Source: UBA8346 sp050260935
Lineage (GTDB): Bacteria; Bacillota; UBA4882; UBA8346
DNA: 19,408 bases
Direction of reading: 5' to 3'
Assembly (NCBI GenBank): GCA_050260935.1
Contig: JBLNCU010000031.1
Coordinates: forward strand, 1-19,408
This document shows, in pieces, positions 14,087 to 19,408 of this stretch. The first letter of the stretch is position 1, and the number at the start of each line of letters is the position of its first letter. The translations under genes were made by a program, and so were the position numbers. The notes beneath the pieces are model-generated. The model was not told the DNA's origin. It saw only the letters and a list, made by a program, of their open reading frames with translations, and did not search any database.

Positions 14087-15194
14087 CAATGCTCCGGTAA
14101 ATATCCAAGATCTGCGCGGCGCTCTTTTCCCAGGTGAATAACTTACTGTGTTGAAGCCCTTTTTGAATCAAAGCTTCTCGAAGCGCCCTATTTTCGAGAA
14201 CCGTGAAAATGTTTTCAGCCAGTTCAAGCGTATCATTAGGATTTACCTGCAAGGCCGCCTCACCGACTATTTCCGGGATTGAGGAGACATTTGAAGTAAT
14301 CACCGGAGTCCCGCAGGCCATGGCCTCTATTGGCGGCAAACCAAAGCCCTCGTATAAAGAGGGATAAACGAACAGGTCGGCCCCGTTATAAAAGAAGGGC
14401 AAATCCGTGGAGTCTACAAAACCCGGGAAAATAATCTCTCCGTTTAAATTTAATGCCTCAACCAGGTATTTTAGTCGCGACAAATGACTGCCTTCCCCGC
14501 CTAAAACAACTAATTTCTGCAGCCGCGGCAAGTCGCGGTGGACTTTGGAATAGGCATAAATTAATTCAGGAACGTTTTTCCGGGGGTTTAAACCTCCGGC
14601 GTAAAGGATATACGGAGTTTTCAGGCCATATTTCTCAGCCAGCCGGTTTTGAACTTCATTGGCCGGCAATGGCCGGTAATTTTTGGCCGGGGCGGAATAA
14701 ACCACGGAGATCTTCGAAGCCGGGATCCCGAAAATGGCGCCGATATCTTTTTTTGACAGTTGGGAGACTGTAAGTATATGATCAGCCCGTTCAACTATAT
14801 CCGGCATCTCGCGGGTAAAGCGTTTCAGAAAACTTGGACGGACCACCTCCGGTAGAAAATAGGGAATCAGGTCGTGAATTGTGACCAGCAGTTTGCCGGA
14901 GCTAAGCTTCGGAGTCCGGAAACCGTTTTGCGGCAGGTGAAAAAGGTCCACTTTTTCCGCAGCCAGCCATAAAGGTATTTCAATCTCTTCCCGTTCATCA
15001 TCCTTGGGCAAGGTATAATAGGTATAACTCTTTTTATAAGGGATGTGCGGAAGGGGGTCTTCATCCGGCCAAAGAAAAGTGTATTCGTTTTCCGTGTCGA
15101 TTTCATTCAGTTTTTCAATCAGACAGTAGGTGTAATTGCCGATACCGGTACCGTAGGACCACTTAACCGGTCTGGCTTCGATGGCGATCTTCAA
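14049..15194 (-). CDS. GT4-family (GT-B fold) glycosyltransferase
   Basis: This 381-residue retaining glycosyltransferase has two Rossmann domains. The N-terminal acceptor domain begins MKIAIEARPVKWSYGTGIGNYT, with HDLIPY near 107-112. The C-terminal donor domain has YAGGLNPRKN (198-207), FVYPSLYEGFGLPPIEAMACGTPV and the EX7E pair E282 and E290. It transfers a hexose-type residue from an NDP-sugar to a growing glycan in the cytoplasm. The start is a TTG with GAGGAG 8 bp upstream. It lies 82 bp after the GHMP kinase on the same strand, probably in one transcript. Its closeness to CotS-like genes recalls the B. subtilis cotS-cotSA neighbourhood, where CotSA is also a GT4 enzyme. Its 3' end overlaps the transporter gene tail-to-tail. 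Confidence 0.92.
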   Translation of the reverse strand: MKIAIEARPVKWSYGTGIGNYTYCLIEKLNEIDTENEYTFLWPDEDPLPHIPYKKSYTYYTLPKDDEREEIEIPLWLAAEKVDLFHLPQNGFRTPKLSSGKLLVTIHDLIPYFLPEVVRPSFLKRFTREMPDIVERADHILTVSQLSKKDIGAIFGIPASKISVVYSAPAKNYRPLPANEVQNRLAEKYGLKTPYILYAGGLNPRKNVPELIYAYSKVHRDLPRLQKLVVLGGEGSHLSRLKYLVEALNLNGEIIFPGFVDSTDLPFFYNGADLFVYPSLYEGFGLPPIEAMACGTPVITSNVSSIPEIVGEAALQVNPNDTLELAENIFTVLENRALREALIQKGLQHSKLFTWEKSAAQILDIYRSIVNGKPVSTAAEQ

Positions 15195-15276
15195 GTATTA
15201 ATCTCCTCTCAGACGATAACAATGCCTAGCTGAATCTGTTTTAAAAAGGAAATATTATTAAGCATCAAAGAGATAG

Positions 15277-16287
15277 CTATTGTATTCGCCAAGTGGTGAG
15301 CCCCTGGTTTTCAAAGCTGAAGGGAGTTACTTGAGCGCCGACCTTTTCCATATCGGCCGCGATCAAGTGTTTTTTATTATAAGGACAATATAGCAGGAGA
15401 TAGCCTCCGCCGCCGGCGCCCAGGATTTTCCCGCCTAAGGCGCCTTTTTTCATTGCCAGGTGGTATAGGGTGTCGATTTTTTCATTGGAGATCGCTCCGG
15501 CTAGTTGCTTTTTTTCAATCCAAGCCTGGTGAAGATATTCGCCGAACTGATTTAGCCTCCCTTGAAGCAAGGCGTTTTTCATCTCAATAGTGATCGCTTT
15601 TAACTGATCGAGGGCATGAAGCGAACTTTGCTTCTTTTTTAAATATCCTTCGACTTGGGTGGCGATAATATTGGCAGAAAGGCGGGTTCTACCAGTATAA
15701 ACCAGTAACAGATGGTACTCCAGTTCGTTCAAGATTACCGGTGAGATTCGCAATGGATTTACGATGACCCCGTCATGATAGAATTCTATAAAGTTAAAAC
15801 CCCCAAAGACCGCCGCGTACTGGTCCTGTTTACCGCCGCGTATCCCCAGATCCACTCTTTCAATTTCGAAGGCCAGGTTAGCCAGATCATAATTGCTCCA
15901 GGGAAGGTTCAACCACTGGCGGAAAAGCCCCAAAAGGGTTACCACCATTGTCGATGAAGAACCCAAACCGCTCCCCGGCGGAGCGTCACTGTGCAAGAAA
16001 AGCGAGAAACCCTGTTTCCACCCTTCAAATTTTCGCAAAACGGCTTTCACCAAATCCATCTGTCCATTAAAGTCCAGTTTTTGCGAGGCTAAAAACTTGG
16101 CGAACATTTCGACATCCAGTGATTCCACTTGGATCTCCTGATCAGTGCGCGGGATTAAAGTGCCGAAACTATACCTGTTGATGGTTGTACTAAGCACCAC
16201 CCCACCCTTTTCCGAAAGATAGGGTTCGATATCTGTCCCTCCGCCGGCAAAACTTATCCGAAGAGGAGCCCTGCTGCGGATCTCCAC
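15277..16287 (-). CDS. GHMP-family sugar kinase (HddA-like)
   Basis: This 336-residue GHMP kinase has the N-terminal APLRISFAGGGTD motif (7-19), the phosphate-binding loop PPGSGLGSSST (103-113), GGKQDQYAAVFGG (151-163) and the C-terminal GGKILGAGGGGYLLLY (285-300). This set is characteristic of the HddA/FKP-type sugar-1-kinases that phosphorylate D-glycero-D-manno-heptose 7-phosphate or related sugars on the way to a GDP-sugar. The start is GTG, preceded by GGGGGAGG at 7 bp. An ATG one base off is out of frame. It is the first gene of a two-gene minus-strand unit with the glycosyltransferase and is divergent from the CotS-like pair. No other heptose pathway genes (gmhA, gmhB, hddC) are in the window, so the sugar is uncertain. 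Confidence 0.87.
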   Translation of the reverse strand: MEIRSRAPLRISFAGGGTDIEPYLSEKGGVVLSTTINRYSFGTLIPRTDQEIQVESLDVEMFAKFLASQKLDFNGQMDLVKAVLRKFEGWKQGFSLFLHSDAPPGSGLGSSSTMVVTLLGLFRQWLNLPWSNYDLANLAFEIERVDLGIRGGKQDQYAAVFGGFNFIEFYHDGVIVNPLRISPVILNELEYHLLLVYTGRTRLSANIIATQVEGYLKKKQSSLHALDQLKAITIEMKNALLQGRLNQFGEYLHQAWIEKKQLAGAISNEKIDTLYHLAMKKGALGGKILGAGGGGYLLLYCPYNKKHLIAADMEKVGAQVTPFSFENQGLTTWRIQ

Positions 16288-16440
16288 ATTAATGCCTCCC
16301 CCGTTAGGGATAACCGGATGGAGCGCCTATAAAGACGCGTTTTATCCACCGGTTTTCGAGAAAGAAATAACTTTTGAACGACTCCGGGACGGTTCCAGGC
16401 TGCAATGTTCCCTTACTAATCATTTAAATTAAGACTTAAG

Positions 16441-16449
16441 CATAGGATA
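16441..16449 (+). promoter_or_regulatory. Possible sporulation-sigma -10 (CATANNNTA) before the CotS-like genes
   Basis: CATAGGATA matches the CATANNNTA -10 pattern of sigma-K-type promoters. It lies 96 bp before the first CotS-like gene. No well-placed AC or ATA -35 element was found, so this is only a hint and such short matches arise by chance. Confidence 0.2.
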
Positions 16450-16544
16450 TTTTATGAGGTAAACTTGCAGGTGGTGTTTTTCTTACGAAGGTTTTGCTTT
16501 AAGGGGCGTGAAACTTTATCTCAGGTCCTGGGGAGGTTCTAAAA

Positions 16545-18074
16545 ATGAGACGTCAATATTTTTCAGCCGACGAAAGCGGAAATGAAACAGAATTCAAAAC
16601 TGATGACTATCAAAATTGGCTGCCCATTTTTCAAAGGTTGGGTTTAAAACCGCGGAAATTTTTCGGGGAGCGGGAGGCCGTTTTTGCAGGCACGGCTGAT
16701 GGTTGGTTCCGGCTTAGCCTGAAAAAATATGATAAACAGGAACTAAAATGGATACGAAGTGTTTTGGAGTATTTAAGCGACCATTCGTTTAACAATTGGG
16801 CGGTGCCTTGGCAAAAAACCATTATCTGGGAGGAGAACACTTTTTGCTATCTTATTCAGCCCTGGCTTTTGACGAAGGAGTATTTCCAGGCAAATGACCC
16901 GGCCTCAATTTCTAGAGTCGCCGAGATCCTGGCTGAGTTTTACGACTGTGGAAAGGATTATTGTGGAACCAGGGGAATAGACCTGCCTGATCGTTGGCAA
17001 ACAGTTGATCTGGAATGGGAAATCTCTTTAAATAAACTCGACCAATATAAAAATGGGTTCGAACATGAAAAACTTCATAAGGAAGTTGATGACTTAAGGA
17101 AAAAAGCTGTTATGGCGGTGAATGATTGTTTAAATATCTGGAAAAAATCCGGTCTCACCACATTATTGGAGCATCATCAGCTCTCCGGCGTTTTGGGCCA
17201 TGGTAATTTGGCCGCTAAGAACATTATCTGGTGCGGTAACGATTATTACTTGTTAAACTGGGAAGGGCTGGCATTTCAACCGCGGGTAGCGGACATCGCT
17301 TCGTTAATTAATGATGTAGCTTGGTGGGAACCTGATTGGATTCTCTTTTTATTAAACGAGTGTTCCAAAATTCAACCGTTTTGGCCGGAAGAACAACATG
17401 CTCTACTGGCGTTGCTGAAATATCCAAAAAAAATCATCGAACTATTTAATGAGGAATCCACTGAGGAAGGCCTGGTAAAGAAGAACCTTAAAGAGGTGGC
17501 GAGAGAATTGGCAAAAAAGGATCGTTGTCTCACCAAAGCCTGGAAAGAACTTGGTTCACAAAAAAGATGGGCTTGGAACCGGCAAGAGGAAAACTCTTTA
17601 ACTAATCAAGGGAAAATTTCGCTGGTTTTATCGCCGGTTGAATCATGGGGGAACTTTGCCGGCCAGGCGGATTCTTTGATCCATCTTCAACATGAGCAGA
17701 AATTGCCCTCTGATGTAATTGAACGACTGAATTATCCAAATCCCGATAAAATAGTGGCCGGCCGTGACGGCAATATATTGGATTCGGCGGCCAAAACAGC
17801 CGGGGAACCTAATGAAAATCATTTTATCGAAATCGTTGAACCCCAACCGAAGATCCCGGAAGAAACGGTACCAGATGTTCCGGACTTAACCGAGATTAAC
17901 CCTTTGGCGGAACAGAAGGGAGACGATGCCCCTGAGACAGCCCCCTCCGGGTTTAAAGCCAAAGAGGAGCCTTGCCCCGCCCCGGAAAATGCCCTGAAGA
18001 CTGACGCTCCTCAAGTAATCAAGTGGGCCGGTTTCCCCAAGCCGGTTGGAGAGAAACATAAACTTGGACGTTAA
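16545..18074 (+). CDS. CotS-like spore-coat protein with degenerate kinase fold and long C-terminal tail
   Basis: This 509-residue protein appears to have an aminoglycoside-phosphotransferase/CotS-like fold (about 20-345), followed by a 160-residue Pro/Glu-rich, low-complexity tail (from about 350) unlike the family. In the catalytic loop, LGHGNLAAKNIIW (218-229) has Asn221 where active kinases carry the catalytic Asp. The metal-binding DxD is replaced by NWE (238-240), and VADIASL follows with the usual structural Asp. Loss of these acids suggests a pseudokinase or binding protein. GGGGAGG lies about 9 bp before the ATG, and the stop overlaps the next gene. CotS in B. subtilis is an inner spore-coat protein. 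I infer a similar place here, supported by the neighbouring glycosyltransferase, but cannot exclude another surface-polysaccharide role. Confidence 0.6.
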   Translation: MRRQYFSADESGNETEFKTDDYQNWLPIFQRLGLKPRKFFGEREAVFAGTADGWFRLSLKKYDKQELKWIRSVLEYLSDHSFNNWAVPWQKTIIWEENTFCYLIQPWLLTKEYFQANDPASISRVAEILAEFYDCGKDYCGTRGIDLPDRWQTVDLEWEISLNKLDQYKNGFEHEKLHKEVDDLRKKAVMAVNDCLNIWKKSGLTTLLEHHQLSGVLGHGNLAAKNIIWCGNDYYLLNWEGLAFQPRVADIASLINDVAWWEPDWILFLLNECSKIQPFWPEEQHALLALLKYPKKIIELFNEESTEEGLVKKNLKEVARELAKKDRCLTKAWKELGSQKRWAWNRQEENSLTNQGKISLVLSPVESWGNFAGQADSLIHLQHEQKLPSDVIERLNYPNPDKIVAGRDGNILDSAAKTAGEPNENHFIEIVEPQPKIPEETVPDVPDLTEINPLAEQKGDDAPETAPSGFKAKEEPCPAPENALKTDAPQVIKWAGFPKPVGEKHKLGR

Positions 18075-19095
18075 AGAATTTAAATTATATCAGCAATTGG
18101 AGAATTTTGGCCTTAATTTTGAGCAGATGGAACTTTTGCCGTTCCGGCCTACCAATATAGTTCCCTTCGATGAGCAGGCCTTTATTTTGGAATCTCCGCT
18201 GGGAAACAGGGCATTGTGGATTCACAAGGGGCGGGAAGCAGGGCTGGTCCGCCAGATTCAACTGCTGGAAATATGCAAACAACAAGGGTTAAAAGGTTTC
18301 TTATACCCGCTGGAATTATCGGATGGTAGAACCTATGCCAGGTTTGGCCTTGAAAGTTGGTGCTACTTGACTCCCTGGCCGGCAACAGAGAAAGTTTATT
18401 TCAGCCAGGAAGACCACTTAAAATTGATCGTTAAGTTATTGGTTGACTTTAGAACGGCTGTCACTGAAGGCGGTTTTTTATTTTACTCGCCGGACTCCAA
18501 ATCCGGCAACCTCCTTCAGAAATTTCCGGAGATTTTAAAACAGCTGCATACGTTCAAGCTTCTTTCTTGTAATAGATTGAAGCCTACCATTTTTGACCGG
18601 TTCTTTTTGAATTATGTAGACGAAATCATCCGCCAAACCGAACAGGCGCTCGACTTTTTCGAAAAATCGGACTATGGCAACCTAATAGCTGAGCTTAATC
18701 CGCGGAATGTAATTGTCAATAAATTGACCAGGCATAACCTACGGCTTTCCCAGGGGGAAACCGCCGTTTGTCTTCGGCTGGATGATTGCCAGTGGGATTT
18801 ACCAATAATTGATTTGGCGATATTGCTGATTAAAAGCGGACGCTCAGCTAAGTGGGATATGCAGTGGTTTCGAAATGTCTTGAATGAATATCAAAAATAT
18901 TACCGGATAAGCCCCGGCGAATTGGAGATTATCTATGCCTACCTGGCCTTTCCTTGGGGGTTATACCGTTTAGCCTCAAGGTATTACTATAACCGGGTGA
19001 ATTGGCCGTTGGGAATATTTGTTGAAAAATTGAAGCGATTATTAGCGGATGAGAGGAAAAGAATCCAGTTCATTAACAACCTGAGAAGCTTATAA
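18064..19095 (+). CDS. Second CotS-like protein with degenerate kinase motifs
   Basis: This 343-residue protein is of the CotS-family size. The C-terminal lobe is recognisable from DDCQWDLPIIDLAILL (240-255), which resembles the DFDYCxxDxxxxDLAxLL segment of CotS/YtaA-type proteins, and from a following helical tail with WGLYRLASRYYYNRVNWP. The catalytic loop reads AELNPRNVIV (209-218), so the HGD of active kinases is lost while the distal Asn is kept. I chose the TTG at 18064, because GGAGAG lies 10 bp upstream. Another in-frame TTG at 18046 would add six residues but has no binding site. It overlaps the first CotS-like gene by 11 bp, so the two are surely cotranscribed and may form a complex. 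The family call is moderately sure and the biochemical role is unknown. Confidence 0.6.
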   Translation: MDVKEFKLYQQLENFGLNFEQMELLPFRPTNIVPFDEQAFILESPLGNRALWIHKGREAGLVRQIQLLEICKQQGLKGFLYPLELSDGRTYARFGLESWCYLTPWPATEKVYFSQEDHLKLIVKLLVDFRTAVTEGGFLFYSPDSKSGNLLQKFPEILKQLHTFKLLSCNRLKPTIFDRFFLNYVDEIIRQTEQALDFFEKSDYGNLIAELNPRNVIVNKLTRHNLRLSQGETAVCLRLDDCQWDLPIIDLAILLIKSGRSAKWDMQWFRNVLNEYQKYYRISPGELEIIYAYLAFPWGLYRLASRYYYNRVNWPLGIFVEKLKRLLADERKRIQFINNLRSL

Positions 19096-19114
19096 TCATA
19101 TAAGCGCTTTGGAA

Positions 19115-19205
19115 TTTCCGGCAAAATTCGACACGATCTTTTATTTTTTTTTACCTCCGCCGCTCAAGAGGATTTAAAAATGAGAGTTTCCGGTAGAATT
19201 CGACA
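19115..19205 (+). promoter_or_regulatory. Two 19-bp direct repeats ending in Spo0A-box-like sequences
   Basis: TTTCCGGCAAAATTCGACA (19115-19133) and TTTCCGGTAGAATTCGACA (19187-19205) agree at 17 of 19 positions and are offset by 72 bp, about seven helical turns. Each ends in TTCGACA, the reverse complement of the Spo0A box TGTCGAA. The second copy overlaps the -35 position of a possible -10 TATTAT at 19227-19232, the usual layout of a Spo0A-activated promoter. The conserved TTTCCGG part is not explained by a Spo0A box, so a different or longer operator is possible. Confidence 0.5.
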
Positions 19206-19295
19206 AAAAAATTTAAATTAATGGTTTATTATTGTTTGATGGACAAGCCTTTAAAGAAGGAATTACAGTTTTATTTATATAGGGGGGAAAAATTT

Positions 19296-19408
19296 ATGTT
19301 TAGGAAGTTGTTGCACTTACCATTTTGTTTAGTTATCTTACTTACTCTGGTTGGATGTGGTGGAGGGAGTAGTGATGGAGGAGGCGGGGGAGACAATCCG
19401 CCTACTTC
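19296..19408 (+). CDS. Putative lipoprotein, 5' part
   Basis: This frame is cut by the window end. The first 20 residues form a lipoprotein signal peptide (MFRKLLHLPFCLVILLTLVG), followed by Cys21 in a lipobox LVGC, then a glycine/serine-rich linker (GGGSSDGGGGGD) and NPPT. AGGGGGGAA lies about 6 bp before the ATG. The mature protein would be anchored on the outer face of the membrane with its functional domain beyond the window. The preceding 200-bp gap carries the direct repeats described above, so the gene may be under Spo0A-type control. Confidence 0.75.
   Translation, partial: MFRKLLHLPFCLVILLTLVGCGGGSSDGGGGGDNPPT

Noticed and set aside
16107..16113. Additional Spo0A-like TTCGACA in the GHMP kinase region
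   Set aside because: It lies inside a coding sequence, far from a start codon, and without the TTTCCGG extension, so it is most likely chance.
16288..16544. T-box or other riboswitch in the leader of the CotS-like genes
   Set aside because: A GGTTCC/GTTCCC-like stretch near 16390-16411 caught the eye, but there is no T-box consensus, no aminoacyl-tRNA synthetase or transport gene follows, and no terminator stem is visible.

Overview
The window looks like the chromosome of a flagellated, endospore-forming member of the Bacillota (probably a clostridia-like lineage). The basis is strong AGGAGG-type ribosome binding sites, frequent TTG and GTG starts, a Gram-positive style flagellar filament operon (FlaG, FliD, a FliT-like chaperone, FliS), two CotS-like spore-coat-type proteins, and Spo0A-box-like sites near the right end. 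I cannot name the species.

Positions 1-6931 hold a same-strand, tightly packed operon for a nonulosonic acid that is best read as legionaminic acid. It has the end of a DegT-type aminotransferase (LegC-like), a hydrolysing NeuC/LegG-type 2-epimerase, a formyltransferase, a PIG-L/LmbE deacetylase, a NeuB/LegI synthase, a PglD/LegH-type N-acetyltransferase, a CBS-domain nucleotidyltransferase of the PtmE type, and a CMP-nonulosonate synthetase (LegF/NeuA type). The formyltransferase and deacetylase are not core pathway genes. They overlap by 4 bp and suggest that an N-acetyl group is removed and replaced by N-formyl.

Positions 7117-10840 hold flaG, fliD, a fliT-like gene and fliS, closed by a strong intrinsic terminator. 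The adjacency suggests that the sugar made by the first block decorates flagellin, although no flagellin or glycosyltransferase for it lies in the window. A MITE-like or degenerate inverted repeat sits between flaG and fliD.

Positions 10945-11276 are a self-contained cold-shock gene: a near-consensus extended -10 promoter, csp, and a terminator. A THUMP-domain RNA methyltransferase (RlmL/YpsC family) follows. The 586-bp gap after it holds the most unusual item in the window, eleven contiguous 21-bp repeats (12728-12958). They are open in register on both strands and would encode heptapeptide-repeat small proteins either way. A consensus -35 promoter candidate and a nested hairpin lie just in front, and an extended -10 promoter for the next gene lies just behind.

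Positions 13193-19095 hold an EamA-family transporter that overlaps tail-to-tail with a GT4 glycosyltransferase. The glycosyltransferase sits behind a GHMP sugar kinase (HddA-like) on the minus strand. Divergent from these are two overlapping CotS-like genes on the plus strand whose kinase motifs are degenerate. I infer a spore-coat or surface polysaccharide locus. The window ends in the first codons of a lipoprotein gene preceded by two 19-bp direct repeats, each ending in a Spo0A-box-like sequence. No tRNA, rRNA, CRISPR array or intact insertion sequence was seen.
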